The position numbers and the translations under genes were made by a program. From positions 124,001-188,000 of the forward strand of contig NZ_JAKGCU010000003.1 of NCBI RefSeq assembly GCF_021556435.1: a stretch of 64,000 bases of DNA, given 5' to 3'. Position 1 is the first letter of the stretch; every line of letters starts with the position of its first letter. Shown piece by piece: positions 10,245 through 19,629 of this stretch. The notes below the pieces were generated by a model. It was not told where the DNA came from. It was given only the letters and a program-made list of their open reading frames with translations, and did no database searches. Source of the DNA: Gordonia tangerina (GTDB taxonomy: Bacteria; Actinomycetota; Actinomycetes; Mycobacteriales; Mycobacteriaceae).

Positions 10245-11840
10245 GTGACCTCAGCTGGCCGTCCGGTCGTTCTGATCGCCGACAAACTGGCTCCCTCGAC
10301 CGTCGAAGCGCTCGGCGACGACGTCGAGGTCCGCTGGGTGGACGGCCCCGACCGGCCGAAACTGCTCGAAGCCGTGGCCGACGCCGACGCCATTCTCGTA
10401 CGGTCGGCCACCACCGTCGACGCCGAAGTGCTTGACGCCGCACCCGGAGTCAAGATCATCGCGCGCGCAGGTGTCGGCCTCGACAACGTCGACGTCCCGG
10501 CCGCGACCAAGCGCGGCGTGATGGTCGTGAACGCCCCCACCTCCAACATCCACACGGCGGCCGAACATGCCGTCGCGCTCCTGATGTCCGCGGCCCGACA
10601 GATCCCCGCCGCCGACGCCACGCTGCGGGAGCACACGTGGAAGCGCTCGGCGTTCAACGGTGTGGAGATCTTCGACAAGACGGTCGGCGTGGTCGGCCTC
10701 GGCCGCATCGGCCAGCTGGTCGCCGCTCGGATGGCCGCGTTCGAGACCTCGATCATCGCCTACGACCCGTACGTGTCGCCGGCCCGCGCCGCTCAGCTCG
10801 GCATCGAACTGGTCAGCCTCGACGAACTGCTCGAGCGCGCCGACTTCATCACCGTGCACCTGCCGAAGACTCCGGAGACGCTGGGACTCATCGGCAAAGA
10901 CCAGCTGGCGCGTACCAAGAAGGGTGTCGTCATCGTCAACGCCGCGCGCGGTGGCCTCATCGACGAGCAGGCGCTTGCCGATGCGATCAACTCCGGGCAC
11001 GTCCGGGGCGCGGGACTCGACGTCTACGCCACCGAGCCGTGCACCGATTCGCCGCTGTTCGAGCTGCCGCAGGTCGTGGTGACCCCGCACCTCGGCGCCT
11101 CCACCAGCGAGGCCCAGGACCGTGCCGGCACCGACGTCGCCAAGAGTGTCCGGCTCGCGCTGGCCGGACACTTCGTGCCCGACGCGGTGAACATCACCGG
11201 CGGTGCGGTGGATGAAGAGGTGGCGCCATGGCTCGAGGTGGCGCGCAAGTTGGGCTTGCTGGTGGGAGTCATCAGCGACGAGCCACCGACCTCGCTCGTC
11301 GTCGACGTCCGCGGCGAGCTCGCCGCCAACAACGTGGAGGTTCTCGGCCTCTCGGCACTGCGCGGGCTGTTCTCTGCGGTCCTCGACGAACCCGTCACCT
11401 TCGTCAATGCCCCGGCTGTGGCCGCCGATCGTGGCGTGACCAGTGAGGTCACCACCGCGCCGGAGAGCCCGAACCATCGCAGCGTGGTGGACGTGAAGGC
11501 CGTCTTCGCCGACGGGTCGGTGCACAACGTATCGGGCACGCTCACCGAACCGCGCCTGGTGGAGAAGATCGTCAACATCAACGGCCGCAACTTCGACCTG
11601 CGGGCCGAGGGCCACAATCTGATCGTCAGCTACGCCGACAAGCCCGGCTCGCTCGGGCGGATCGGCACCCTGCTGGGCAACGCCGACATCGACATCCAGG
11701 CGGCGGGTCTGTCGCAGGATGCCGACGGCCCGGGAGCCACCGTGGTGCTGCGGGTCAGCGCCAAGCTGTCCGACGATCTCGTCGCCTCGATCGGTGAGGC
11801 CGTCGGCGCCACCCTGATCGAACAGGTGGATCTGTCGTGA
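10245..11840 (+). CDS. serA: D-3-phosphoglycerate dehydrogenase
   Basis: This 531-residue enzyme oxidises 3-phosphoglycerate to 3-phosphohydroxypyruvate, opening serine synthesis. The parts in order are a substrate domain ([16 protein letters not shown]), an NAD domain with [11 protein letters not shown] and the catalytic HLGAS, then the intervening ASB domain and a C-terminal ACT domain typical of the long mycobacterial form. GTG 10245 was chosen: GGAGA lies 6 bases upstream and the protein then starts just before [10 protein letters not shown], as in mycobacteria. An ATG at 10233 overlaps that site. It overlaps leuB by four bases (GTGA). The 313 bases between the protease start and serA contain a TAAGCT hexamer (10152-10157) that could be a -10 box. 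Confidence 0.96.
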   Translation: MTSAGRPVVLIADKLAPSTVEALGDDVEVRWVDGPDRPKLLEAVADADAILVRSATTVDAEVLDAAPGVKIIARAGVGLDNVDVPAATKRGVMVVNAPTSNIHTAAEHAVALLMSAARQIPAADATLREHTWKRSAFNGVEIFDKTVGVVGLGRIGQLVAARMAAFETSIIAYDPYVSPARAAQLGIELVSLDELLERADFITVHLPKTPETLGLIGKDQLARTKKGVVIVNAARGGLIDEQALADAINSGHVRGAGLDVYATEPCTDSPLFELPQVVVTPHLGASTSEAQDRAGTDVAKSVRLALAGHFVPDAVNITGGAVDEEVAPWLEVARKLGLLVGVISDEPPTSLVVDVRGELAANNVEVLGLSALRGLFSAVLDEPVTFVNAPAVAADRGVTSEVTTAPESPNHRSVVDVKAVFADGSVHNVSGTLTEPRLVEKIVNINGRNFDLRAEGHNLIVSYADKPGSLGRIGTLLGNADIDIQAAGLSQDADGPGATVVLRVSAKLSDDLVASIGEAVGATLIEQVDLS

Positions 11841-12847
11841 AGCTCGCAGTGATCGCCGGGGACGGCATCGGTCCCGAGGTCGTCGGCGAGGCCATCGGCG
11901 TTCTCGAAGCCGTGGTGCCCGCGGTGACGACCACCGACTACGACCTGGGCGCACGCCGGTACCACCGCAACGGAGAGTTGCTCACCGCCGACGACCTGGC
12001 GTCGTTGCGCGAACACGACGCGATTCTGCTCGGCGCCATCGGGGACCCGTCGGTGCCGTCGGGTGTGCTCGAGCGCGGCCTGCTGCTGAACATGCGTTTC
12101 GCCCTCGACCATCACGTCAATCTGCGACCGGCCCGCAAGCTTCGCGGTGTCAACTCGCCGCTCGCCGGCGATCCGGACATCGACTTCGTGGTGGTGCGGG
12201 AAGGAACCGAGGGTCCCTATACCGGTAACGGTGGCGCGATCCGCGTCGGCACACCGAACGAGGTCGCCACCGAGGTCAGTGTGAACACCCGGTTCGGTAT
12301 CGAACGCGTGGTGCGTAACGCCTTCGAACGTGCCCGGGCGCGCCGCAAGAAGCTGACGTTGGTGCACAAGACCAACGTGTTGACCTTTGCGGGTGCGATG
12401 TGGAGTCGCACGGTTGCCGAGGTCGGCGCCGAATATCCCGACGTGACCACCGATTACTGCCACGTGGACGCGGCGACCATCTACCTGGTCACCGATCCCG
12501 GGCGATTCGACGTCATCGTCACCGACAATCTGTTCGGCGACATCATCACCGACATCGCCGCCGCGGTCACCGGCGGCATCGGATTGGCCGCGTCGGGCAA
12601 CATCGACGCCACCGGGACCAATCCGTCGATGTTCGAGCCGGTGCACGGCAGCGCGCCCGACATCGCGGGGCAGGGCAAGGCCGATCCGACCGCTGCGATC
12701 CTGTCGGCAGCCCTGCTGCTGGCTCATCTCGGTGAGACCGACGCGGCCGAGCGAGTCGAGAAGGCCGTCGCCGACGATGTGGCCGCTCGCGGGTCGGAGG
12801 CGTTGAGCACCACCGAGATCGGGCGCCGTATCCGCGAACGCGTCTGA
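11837..12847 (+). CDS. leuB: 3-isopropylmalate dehydrogenase
   Basis: This 336-residue enzyme of leucine synthesis oxidatively decarboxylates 3-isopropylmalate to 2-ketoisocaproate. It shows the family start [11 protein letters not shown], the phosphate-binding arginines in [17 protein letters not shown], and the metal/NAD region [26 protein letters not shown] with [13 protein letters not shown]. The GTG start overlaps the serA stop, so the two are co-translated. LeuB works on the product of LeuCD, encoded 8 kb away. A GC-rich hairpin follows the stop. Confidence 0.97.
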   Translation: MKLAVIAGDGIGPEVVGEAIGVLEAVVPAVTTTDYDLGARRYHRNGELLTADDLASLREHDAILLGAIGDPSVPSGVLERGLLLNMRFALDHHVNLRPARKLRGVNSPLAGDPDIDFVVVREGTEGPYTGNGGAIRVGTPNEVATEVSVNTRFGIERVVRNAFERARARRKKLTLVHKTNVLTFAGAMWSRTVAEVGAEYPDVTTDYCHVDAATIYLVTDPGRFDVIVTDNLFGDIITDIAAAVTGGIGLAASGNIDATGTNPSMFEPVHGSAPDIAGQGKADPTAAILSAALLLAHLGETDAAERVEKAVADDVAARGSEALSTTEIGRRIRERV

Positions 12848-12873
12848 TCTCCATCGCGCGACCGTCGCGACAG

Positions 12874-12904
12874 AGCCCCGCCCGGGAGACATCCGGGCGG
12901 GGCT
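12874..12904 (+). terminator. GC-rich hairpin after serA-leuB
   Basis: AGCCCCGCCCGG (12874-12885) pairs with CCGGGCGGGGCT (12893-12904), a 12-bp perfect stem with a 7-base loop. No T-tract follows. It lies 27 bases after the leuB stop and well before the GntR promoter. Confidence 0.7.
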
Positions 12905-12944
12905 TCGTCGTCGTGGCCATCGTGTCTCGCACGACGCCGGTTCA

Positions 12945-12973
12945 TTGTTCTATTTTCGATAGAACTATATGAT
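12945..12973 (+). promoter_or_regulatory. GntR gene promoter with embedded palindromic operator
   Basis: TTGTTC (12945-12950), a 17-base spacer and TATGAT (12968-12973) form a good promoter. The start falls near 12980, the GTG codon itself. Inside the promoter lies a perfect palindrome GTTCTAT-N5-ATAGAAC (12947-12965), covering the end of the -35 box and most of the spacer. This is a typical arrangement for autorepression by the regulator downstream. Confidence 0.65.
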
Positions 12974-12979
12974 CAGCAC

Positions 12980-13333
12980 GTGTTGATCCGCATCGACCCG
13001 TCTTCGCGCGTGCCGCTGTACGAACAGATCGCCTCGTCACTTCGCGGCTCGATCGCACGCGAGGAGATCGGAGGTGGTGAGCGGCTCCCGGCCGCACGCG
13101 ATCTGGCCGCGTCGCTCGACATCAATCTGCACACCGTATTGCGCGCCTATCAGTTGCTCCGCGACGACGGGGTCGTCGAACTTCGTCGAGGGCGGGGGGC
13201 GGTGGTGACACACGCGGCCGCCGGGCGTGCCGAACTCGCCGATGCGGTGGAGGGTCTGATCCGGGTGGCGCGGCGACTGGGCATGTCGGCCGACGCGACG
13301 GCCGCCGAGATCCACGGGAGGTGGACGCTGTGA
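12980..13333 (+). CDS. GntR-family regulator, short YtrA type
   Basis: This 117-residue regulator has an N-terminal winged helix (VPLYEQIASSLRGSIAREEI, GERLPAARDLAASLDINLHT, VVELRRGRGAVV) and only a short helical tail for dimerisation. That is the YtrA subfamily layout, whose members usually repress their own operon with an adjacent membrane transporter. It overlaps the next gene, a DUF1648 membrane protein, by four bases. GTG 12980 is 6 bases after the -10 hexamer, so the mRNA is probably leaderless. A palindrome within the promoter is the likely operator. The inducer is unknown. Confidence 0.88.
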   Translation: MLIRIDPSSRVPLYEQIASSLRGSIAREEIGGGERLPAARDLAASLDINLHTVLRAYQLLRDDGVVELRRGRGAVVTHAAAGRAELADAVEGLIRVARRLGMSADATAAEIHGRWTL

Positions 13334-14331
13334 GTGGACCGGACGAACAGGGGGACAGCATGAACAGGTGGTTGATCGGGGCGCTCGGTGTGCTTCCGTC
13401 GATGATCGCCGGAGTCGTGGGGTCCCTGCTCGTGGCAGCATGGGCCGACGGCCTACCCGATCCGGTGGCCACGCACTGGGGTGGCGGTGGCGCCGACGGT
13501 TTCACCAGCGTTCCGGTGGTGGTTGCCTTGCCGGCCTTCGTGGGGATCCTCGGTGCCGTCCTCGGTGCACTGTCGGTGCTGCTGCGCGATCGCACCGCCT
13601 TTCGTCTCACGCTCGGAATCGTTGTGGGCGTTGCAGTGTCGACGATCGCCATCATCGTCTTGGCGACCGGGTCGCAGCGCGGTCTCGCGGATGCCGGTGA
13701 CGCCGCCACCCCGACGTGGCAGCTGCCGGCCGGCTGGCTCCTGGGACTCGCGGCGGGCGCGGGAACGGCTGCGCTCGTGCCGAAGTGGACGTCGACGGAG
13801 CAACCGCCAGATGTCGGCGAACGGCCCGACGTCGCGCTCGCCCCCGGCGAGCGGGCACTGTGGACACGGGTCGCGACCACGTCCGGCGTGGCGACGGCGA
13901 TCATCGCCATCGCCTTGATGATCCTGATCTCGGTGGCACTGCTGGTGCGCTCATGGCCCGTCATCCTCATCGCGGTCGGGGTACTCGTCGTGTCTGTCGC
14001 GATGTGGAGTGTCCGGGTGACGGTCGACCGTCGCGCGGTGGCGGTCCGCGGCCGACTCGGCTGGCCGCGCACCGTGATTCCGATGGCGGAGATCGATCAC
14101 GCCGAGTACGTGCAGGTTCGGGCACTGCGTGATTTCGGCGGCTACGGCTATCGCGTGGCGATGCACGGGGATCTGAAGGGGGCCAAGGGTTTCGTGCTCC
14201 GGTCCGGAGACGCGCTGCTGATCCTCCGGCGCGGTGGAGCACGCCACGTAGTCGTGGTGGACGACGCTCGCACCGCCGCAGGGCTGATCAATCGATTTGT
14301 CGATCCCGCGGGACGAGGGGAATGGCGATGA
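13330..14331 (+). CDS. DUF1648-type membrane protein
   Basis: This protein of about 333 residues starts with a DUF1648 segment (a hydrophobic helix, then DPVATHWGGGGADGF), followed by further membrane spans around residues 50-80, 95-115 and 180-235. The C-terminal half is soluble and PH-like, with a VTVDRRAVAVRGRLGWPR strand pattern. It is translationally coupled to the YtrA-type regulator (GTGA overlap at 13330); a second start at ATG 13360 has an even better GGGGGA site, so the true N-terminus is uncertain by 10 residues. Such regulator/DUF1648 pairs occur widely in Gram-positive bacteria, with no defined function. Confidence 0.75.
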   Translation: MSGPDEQGDSMNRWLIGALGVLPSMIAGVVGSLLVAAWADGLPDPVATHWGGGGADGFTSVPVVVALPAFVGILGAVLGALSVLLRDRTAFRLTLGIVVGVAVSTIAIIVLATGSQRGLADAGDAATPTWQLPAGWLLGLAAGAGTAALVPKWTSTEQPPDVGERPDVALAPGERALWTRVATTSGVATAIIAIALMILISVALLVRSWPVILIAVGVLVVSVAMWSVRVTVDRRAVAVRGRLGWPRTVIPMAEIDHAEYVQVRALRDFGGYGYRVAMHGDLKGAKGFVLRSGDALLILRRGGARHVVVVDDARTAAGLINRFVDPAGRGEWR

Positions 14332-15520
14332 GTGGTGTCACGGCGGTCAGCGCGAAGGCGATCGGGAAGCCGGACGCGGCGATCAATGCGCCGAGTATGG
14401 GGGTACTCGCCGAGGTGGCCAGGTACTGGGCGGTGTTCTGAATCGCCAGACCGCGCCCGCTCCATGACGGGCCGGCGTATTCGGCGATGGCGGTGAAAGC
14501 CAAGCCGTTGTCGGCGACCGAGGCGATCGAGGCGATCACCATCACCAGTGGTGCGACGGGACTCCCCAACCAGTCGGTCAGTGCCAGCGCCATCGTTGCC
14601 AGGGCGGCGATCAGGGCGATCAACCGGATCGGACGCATGCGCGAGCCCCACGCGTCCGACACCCGTCCGGCCACGATGCGGCCGATGGCGCCGATCACCT
14701 GTGTCACGGTCACCAGGACGCCCGCCGCGGCCGGCGGCCACTGATGCGCGACGATCAACCAGGTGGGCACGAAGGTCCACATCATGGCCTGCGGAATCAC
14801 CAGCAGCACGCTCACACCGTGGACTCGGGCCAGGAATCCGCTGGTTCGATAGGGATTTCGACCAGTGCTCGACTCCGTCACGTCGGCGGGGCGTCGCGGC
14901 GGCGATGGTGGATCCACGATCCCGACGACGCATGCGATGAGTCCGAGTCCGGTCACCACCATCGGAACCGCCAGGGCCGCGGTGACGCCGAGTGCCTGCG
15001 CGGTCGGCGGCATGGTGAGCGCGCACACCGCGATGCCGAGCGGCTGTGCCATCTGACGTACCCCCATCGCGGTGCCGCGTTGTCGAGCCGGGAACCAGCC
15101 CACCACGATTCGACCGCTGGCGCCGTTGGCTGCCCCGGAGCCCAATCCGCCGACGAACAGTGCTGCGCCCAAGGCCCACAACGGGGCGTCGACGGCGGAG
15201 ATGACCACGGCGGCGATGGTGCCGGCCAGGGTGATGCACAGTGAGATGGTCAGGACGCGGCGCTCACCGTATCGGTCCAACAGTGCGCCCCACGGGATGA
15301 TCAGCAGCATCAGGCCCACCGTGGGCACCGTGGCCAGCACCGAGCCCGCAGCGAGCGACATGCCGTGCTCGGTGTGCAGGGCCGGGATGAGATACGCAAC
15401 GCCGCTGACCGCGCAGGTGGTGGTCATCGCGGCGACCAATGCGCAGCACAGCATCGTCCATCGGCGCGCCGCGGTCATCGTCGGCTGCGTCCGCACAGGG
15501 GTTTCGGCGACGCGGTCCAT
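14288..15520 (-). CDS. MFS transporter
   Basis: This 410-residue membrane protein of the major facilitator superfamily has about 12 predicted spans. The cytosolic loop after span 2 is GALLDRYGERRVLT, the MFS motif-A equivalent, and FALTAVTPLIAIPLV ends the protein. The M. tuberculosis gene in the same place is Rv2994. The substrate cannot be read from the sequence. ATG 15520 has GGAG 4 bases upstream. The stop lies inside the end of the DUF1648 gene (44-bp antiparallel overlap). The 111-bp gap to the divergent FAH gene contains an imperfect inverted repeat (CAATATGTG 15533-15541 and CACATTG 15554-15560) that could bind a regulator. Confidence 0.85.
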   Translation of the reverse strand: MDRVAETPVRTQPTMTAARRWTMLCCALVAAMTTTCAVSGVAYLIPALHTEHGMSLAAGSVLATVPTVGLMLLIIPWGALLDRYGERRVLTISLCITLAGTIAAVVISAVDAPLWALGAALFVGGLGSGAANGASGRIVVGWFPARQRGTAMGVRQMAQPLGIAVCALTMPPTAQALGVTAALAVPMVVTGLGLIACVVGIVDPPSPPRRPADVTESSTGRNPYRTSGFLARVHGVSVLLVIPQAMMWTFVPTWLIVAHQWPPAAAGVLVTVTQVIGAIGRIVAGRVSDAWGSRMRPIRLIALIAALATMALALTDWLGSPVAPLVMVIASIASVADNGLAFTAIAEYAGPSWSGRGLAIQNTAQYLATSASTPILGALIAASGFPIAFALTAVTPLIAIPLVPRDRQID

Positions 15521-15631
15521 GTCACTCCATCTCAATATGTGAAACACAACGTCCACATTGTAAAACGAGGCGTGGGCTGGTCCAACCCGCGTCCCGAGTG
15601 CTGAGAAAAGGCGGTGCGATAGTGTCGTGCC

Positions 15632-16405
15632 ATGCGTTTAGGTCGAGTAGCCAGCCCGGACGGGGTCGCCTTTGTCGCCATCGAGGACGCCGAGGACGGC
15701 CCTCGGGCGCGTGAGATCGCGGAGCATCCGTTCGGCACACCGTCGTTCACCGGACGATCGTGGGCGCTGGCCGACGTCCGTCTGCTCGCGCCGATCCTGG
15801 CCTCCAAGGTGATCTGCATCGGTAAGAACTACGCCGCACATGTCACCGAGATGGGGGGTGAGCAACCGGCCGATCCGGTGATCTTCATCAAGCCGAACAC
15901 CTCGATCATCGGTCCGGAGGTTCCGATCGTGCGTCCGCCGAACTCCGAGCGGGTCGACTACGAGGGGGAACTGGCGGTCGTCATCGGGCAGCCCTGCAAG
16001 GACGTCGCAGCGGCCAAGGCCGCGGAGGTGATCCTGGGCTATACCGTGGCCAACGACGTCACCGCCCGTGATCAGCAGCAGGCAGACGGCCAGTGGACCC
16101 GTGGCAAGGGTTATGACAGCTTCTGTCCGCTCGGTCCCTGGATCGAGACCCAGTTCGACCCGAACGATGTCGAGGTGACCACCGAACTCGACGGGGAGGT
16201 CAAACAACGCTCGCGGACCTCGCTGATGCTCCACGGCGTCGGTGAGATCATCGAGTGGATCTCGCGGATCATGACCCTGCTACCAGGTGATGTGATCCTG
16301 ACCGGCACCCCCGAGGGCGTCGGCCCGATGGTTGCGGGCCAGCGCGTGGCGGTCACCGTTGAGGGGATCGGCACGCTGTCCAACCCGGTGGTGGACAAAC
16401 CGTGA
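15632..16405 (+). CDS. Fumarylacetoacetate hydrolase-family protein
   Basis: This 257-residue FAH-fold enzyme has a short N-terminal domain, then the catalytic core: KVICIGKNYAAHVTEMG, the metal-binding acidic cluster VDYEGELAVVIG, NDVTARDQQ, the KGYDSFCPLGPW loop and the C-terminal LTGTPEGVGPM. Members cleave or decarboxylate 2-oxo acids such as acylpyruvates or oxaloacetate. Rv2993c is the positional counterpart. ATG 15632 is preceded at 8 bases by GATAGT, so it may be leaderless. It overlaps the following alpha/beta hydrolase by four bases, which suggests consecutive steps of one catabolic route, not identified here. Confidence 0.88.
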   Translation: MRLGRVASPDGVAFVAIEDAEDGPRAREIAEHPFGTPSFTGRSWALADVRLLAPILASKVICIGKNYAAHVTEMGGEQPADPVIFIKPNTSIIGPEVPIVRPPNSERVDYEGELAVVIGQPCKDVAAAKAAEVILGYTVANDVTARDQQQADGQWTRGKGYDSFCPLGPWIETQFDPNDVEVTTELDGEVKQRSRTSLMLHGVGEIIEWISRIMTLLPGDVILTGTPEGVGPMVAGQRVAVTVEGIGTLSNPVVDKP

Positions 16406-17223
16406 AGGGGCCGAACATCGCGCGCGTCAACGGGATCGAGCTCGCCTACGAGGATGTCGGTAGTGGGCCGCTGGTGGTGATGGTGATGGGAACCGGCAGC
16501 CCGGGCCGGGTCTGGCAGGCCCACCAGCAGCCTGCGCTGGTCAAGGCCGGGTATCGGGTGATCACCTTCGACAACCGTGGCATCTCGCCGTCCTCGGAGT
16601 GCGTCGAGGGCTTCACCGCCGACGACATGGTCGCCGACACCGCCGCGTTGATCGAGCATCTCGCGGCCGGTCCGGCGCTGGTGGTCGGAACCTCGCTCGG
16701 TGCGCGCATCACCCAGGAGTTGGCCCTGGCGCGACCCGACATCGTGAAGGCCGCGGTGATGATCGCCACCTACGGTCGCAACACTCCGCTCCAGCAGGCG
16801 ATCTCGGCGGGGGAGCGGGCGCTCTACGACAACAAGATCACGTTGCCGCCGGAGTATGCGGCGGCGATCACCGCGCATCTCAACCTCTCCCCGCACACAC
16901 TCGACGATGACCGGACGGCCAAGGACTGGCTCGATGTGATCGGATTCTCGCCGCAGACCGTCACCGCGGGCGTCCGGGCGCAGCTGGGACTGCACGATCG
17001 TGAGTCGGATCGGCTTGCCGCGTACCGAGCCATCGCGCGTCCCGCCTTGGTGATCGGTTTCGCCGACGATCGCACGCTCCCGCCGAAACTGGCCCGCGAG
17101 GTCGCCGACGCCATCCCCGGGGCCCGCTACGAGGAGATCGCGAAAGCCGGCCATTTCGGCTACCTCGAACAGCCCGCCGAGGTGAACCGGCTGCTGATCG
17201 AGTTCCTCGGAACCCATCGCTGA
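16402..17223 (+). CDS. Alpha/beta hydrolase
   Basis: This 273-residue enzyme has the alpha/beta hydrolase fold. The nucleophile elbow is [10 protein letters not shown] (Ser98), the likely acid is an Asp in [10 protein letters not shown], and the His is in [11 protein letters not shown] near residue 258. The oxyanion region is [12 protein letters not shown]. Substrate and reaction are unknown; 3-oxoadipate enol-lactonase, meta-cleavage hydrolase and peroxidase-type roles all fit the fold. The GTG start overlaps the FAH-family stop, so the two are co-translated. It is followed after 23 bases by gltX. Confidence 0.85.
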   Translation: MKGPNIARVNGIELAYEDVGSGPLVVMVMGTGSPGRVWQAHQQPALVKAGYRVITFDNRGISPSSECVEGFTADDMVADTAALIEHLAAGPALVVGTSLGARITQELALARPDIVKAAVMIATYGRNTPLQQAISAGERALYDNKITLPPEYAAAITAHLNLSPHTLDDDRTAKDWLDVIGFSPQTVTAGVRAQLGLHDRESDRLAAYRAIARPALVIGFADDRTLPPKLAREVADAIPGARYEEIAKAGHFGYLEQPAEVNRLLIEFLGTHR

Positions 17224-17233
17224 GCCGGTTCGA

Positions 17234-17246
17234 TATGCTGACCACC
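17234..17246 (+). promoter_or_regulatory. Putative leaderless promoter of gltX
   Basis: TATGCT (17234-17239) stands 7 bases before the ATG at 17247, with no ribosome-binding site in between. The in-frame ATG at 17235 lies within the hexamer and would not be transcribed from this promoter. Confidence 0.45.
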
Positions 17247-18722
17247 ATGAGTGGTTCCGATGTGCGCGTTCGCTTCTGTCCGTCCCCGACCGGTACCCCC
17301 CACGTGGGGCTCGCCCGGACGGCGCTGTTCAACTTCGCGCAGGCGCGCCACGACAAGGGCACCTTCGTCTTCCGGATCGAGGACACCGACGCGGCGCGCG
17401 ACACCCAGGAGTCCTACGAGGCGATCCTCGACGCGTTGCGCTGGCTGGGCCTCGACTGGGACGAGGGGCCCGAGGTGGGAGGTCCCTACGGGCCCTATCG
17501 GCAGTCGGAGCGACGTGGCCTCCATCTCGACGTGGTGGCTCGGCTGCTCGAGGCTGGGGAGGCCTATGAGGCATTCTCCACTCCGGAGGAGGTCGAGGCG
17601 CGGCACCGCGCCGCGGGACGGGACCCCAAGCTCGGCTACGACAATTTCGATCGTGAGCTGACTGATCAGCAGCGTGCGGATTTTCGTGCAGAAGGACGCA
17701 AAGCTGTTGTGCGACTGCGTATGCCGGACCATGACATTACCTGGGACGATCTCGTTCGGGGTACCACCACGATCAAGGCGGGCACGGTCCCGGACTTCGC
17801 GTTGACCCGTGCGAGTGGTGACCCGCTGTACACGTTGGTGAATCCCGTCGACGACGCGATGATGAAGATCACCCACGTGCTGCGTGGGGAGGATCTCTTC
17901 TCCTCGACCCCACGGCAAATCGCCCTGTACGACGCGCTCATCAGGGTGGGGATCGCCGACCGGGTGCCGGAATTCGGGCACCTCCCGTTCGTGATGGGGG
18001 AGGGCAACAAAAAGCTCTCCAAACGCGACCCGGAGTCGAATCTCTTCCACCATCGGGATCGTGGATTCATCCCGGAGGGTCTGCTGAACTATCTGGCATT
18101 GCTCGGGTGGGGCTTCTCCGGTGACAACGACATCTTCACCCTCGACGAAATGGTCGCGGCTTTCGATGTGCGCCAGGTGAACTCGAATCCGGCTCGATTC
18201 GACCAGAAGAAGGCCGACGCGATCAACGCCGAACACATCCGGCGGCTGGAGCCGGCCGACTTCGCCGATCGGCTCCGGCACTACCTCGTCGGGGCGGGCA
18301 AGCTCGGCGAACCGGTCGACGAGGCCACCTTCGTAACCCTGGCCGAACTCGTGCAGACCCGCATCCAGGTGCTCGGCGACGCATGGCCGCTGATGTCGTT
18401 CCTCTATCTCTCCGACGCCGATTTCGTGATCGACGAGAAATCGGCGGCCAAGAACCTCGGAGGCGATGCGGGACCGGTGCTCGATGCCGCGTCGGCGGCG
18501 CTGGGTGCGGTGGACGGTTGGACGGCGTCGGCGATCGAGGAGGCGCTCACAACGGCCCTCGTCGATGAGTTGGGGCTCAAACCCCGAAAGGCGTTCGGGC
18601 CGGTGCGGGTGGCTGTCACGGGGTCGCAGGTGAGCCCCCCGCTGTACGAGTCGATGGAGCTGCTCGGTCGTGACAAGAGCCTCGCGCGGCTGGGCGCGGC
18701 CCGCGAGATGATCGCAAAATAG
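17247..18722 (+). CDS. gltX: Glutamyl-tRNA synthetase
   Basis: This 491-residue class I synthetase charges tRNA(Glu) and, in bacteria relying on GatCAB, also tRNA(Gln). The HIGH-type motif is [17 protein letters not shown] and the KMSKS loop is [25 protein letters not shown] is typical. The C-terminal helical anticodon domain is complete. No glutaminyl-tRNA synthetase gene is visible, and the window also holds gatB, tRNA-Gln(CUG) and tRNA-Glu(CUC), consistent with a non-discriminating enzyme; this is inference. ATG 17247 was chosen for the promoter spacing and the family N-terminus. Confidence 0.97.
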   Translation: MSGSDVRVRFCPSPTGTPHVGLARTALFNFAQARHDKGTFVFRIEDTDAARDTQESYEAILDALRWLGLDWDEGPEVGGPYGPYRQSERRGLHLDVVARLLEAGEAYEAFSTPEEVEARHRAAGRDPKLGYDNFDRELTDQQRADFRAEGRKAVVRLRMPDHDITWDDLVRGTTTIKAGTVPDFALTRASGDPLYTLVNPVDDAMMKITHVLRGEDLFSSTPRQIALYDALIRVGIADRVPEFGHLPFVMGEGNKKLSKRDPESNLFHHRDRGFIPEGLLNYLALLGWGFSGDNDIFTLDEMVAAFDVRQVNSNPARFDQKKADAINAEHIRRLEPADFADRLRHYLVGAGKLGEPVDEATFVTLAELVQTRIQVLGDAWPLMSFLYLSDADFVIDEKSAAKNLGGDAGPVLDAASAALGAVDGWTASAIEEALTTALVDELGLKPRKAFGPVRVAVTGSQVSPPLYESMELLGRDKSLARLGAAREMIAK

Positions 18723-18761
18723 GGGTTTGACCTGCCGATTTGTGGTCTAGGGGGATACCTT

Positions 18762-18770
18762 TGGTAATCT
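18762..18770 (+). promoter_or_regulatory. Putative extended -10 promoter for the tRNA pair
   Basis: The sequence TGGTAATCT (18762-18770) is an extended -10 element (TG-N-TAATCT) about 50 bases before tRNA-Gln. No clear -35 box is visible. It would drive tRNA-Gln and tRNA-Glu as one transcript. Confidence 0.35.
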
Positions 18771-18822
18771 TCTCCTCGGTTCTTTTCCGGCCGGGACGCC
18801 GAATCGGAGAAGGGAAAACCTT

Positions 18823-18894
18823 GGGGTATGGTGTAATTGGCAACACAGCTGATTCTGGTTCAGCCATTCTAGGTTCGAGTCCTGGTACCCCAGC
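18823..18894 (+). tRNA. tRNA-Gln (anticodon CUG)
   Basis: This 72-base cloverleaf has a 7-bp acceptor (TGGGGTA with TACCCCA), a D-arm, anticodon loop TTCTGGT giving CUG, the T-arm with GGTTCGAGTCC and discriminator G. CCA is not encoded. It lies 100 bases after gltX and 67 bases before tRNA-Glu. As GatB is encoded in the window, this tRNA is expected to be charged with Glu and amidated. Confidence 0.95.
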
Positions 18895-18961
18895 GAGCTG
18901 TTGGGATACGATCTCTGACCGAGGCAATATCCTGATGGTTCCAACTGAATAGCGTGTCCAT

Positions 18962-19034
18962 GGCCCCGTCGTCTAGCGGCCTAGGACGCCGCCCTCTCAA
19001 GGCGGTAGCGCGGGTTCGAATCCCGTCGGGGCTA
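18962..19034 (+). tRNA. tRNA-Glu (anticodon CUC)
   Basis: This 73-base cloverleaf has acceptor GGCCCCG with CGGGGCT (the first pair is a G-U wobble), D-arm GTCTAGCGGCCTAGGAC, anticodon CTC in the CTCTCAA loop, and a T-arm with GGTTCGAATCC. CCA is not encoded. A strong hairpin follows within six bases. Confidence 0.95.
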
Positions 19035-19039
19035 CACAG

Positions 19040-19075
19040 GAAGGCGCCTCCTCCGATTTCGGAGGAGGCGCCTTC
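19040..19075. terminator. 17-bp perfect hairpin after tRNA-Glu
   Basis: Arms 19040-19056 and 19059-19075 are perfect complements; in RNA the two innermost pairs probably open into the loop. The hairpin is followed by TTCGG with no long T-tract. It lies between the tRNA pair (+) and the flavin-type oxidoreductase gene (-), so it can end transcription from both sides. Confidence 0.78.
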
Positions 19076-19091
19076 TTCGGTGTGCGGGGCG

Positions 19092-19595
19092 TCAGTCGTC
19101 GGCCGATGGGGCGGTGCTGCCCGCGACGGGCATCGGGTCGAGGCCGAGCTTGCGGTGATCCCACGATCGCACCTTTGCCGGGATCAGGCGCACGGCCACC
19201 CGCTTGTGCATCATCTGGTCGACGAAGGGCCGCATCTCGTCGGTGTACGGCCCGGTGTATCGCTCCCAGACGCTGATGCCGACGCGCAGGCACGAGTCCG
19301 GGTCGTCGAGGATCTCGGCGCTCCCCTCGAAGGACACCCCGCGCAGGGTGTCGTAGGTGTCCCCGTCTTCGATCATCACGGTGCAGCGACTGTTGCGGCG
19401 CAGGTTGACCGCCTTCTGCGATTTGGCCTTCGTCTCGAACCAGATCTCGCCGTTGACCACGCCGTACCACATGGCCACGAGATGGATGCCGCCATCGGGA
19501 CCCGTGGTCGCCAGCGTCGCGGTGCGGCTGTTGGCGACGAAGGTCTCGATCTCGGCGTCGGACATGACGATCTGGCTGCGTTGATTGACTCCCAT
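19092..19595 (-). CDS. Pyridoxamine 5'-phosphate oxidase-like (split-barrel) protein
   Basis: This 167-residue split beta-barrel protein of the PNPOx-like superfamily has typical strands RTATLATTGPDGGIHLVAMWY and EIWFETKAKSQKAVNLRRNS. It has the size and pattern of flavin- or F420-dependent oxidoreductases of the FDOR-B class; the mycobacterial counterpart in this position (Rv2991) is, from memory, an F420-binding member. CofC, an F420-synthesis enzyme, is encoded 7 kb away. The substrate is unknown. ATG 19595 is 6 bases after TAGCGT on its strand, which suggests a leaderless message. A pyridoxamine oxidase role is unlikely at this length. Confidence 0.82.
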   Translation of the reverse strand: MGVNQRSQIVMSDAEIETFVANSRTATLATTGPDGGIHLVAMWYGVVNGEIWFETKAKSQKAVNLRRNSRCTVMIEDGDTYDTLRGVSFEGSAEILDDPDSCLRVGISVWERYTGPYTDEMRPFVDQMMHKRVAVRLIPAKVRSWDHRKLGLDPMPVAGSTAPSADD

Positions 19596-19629
19596 GCAGT
19601 GACGCTAACCGACCGCGGGTGCCGGCGGG

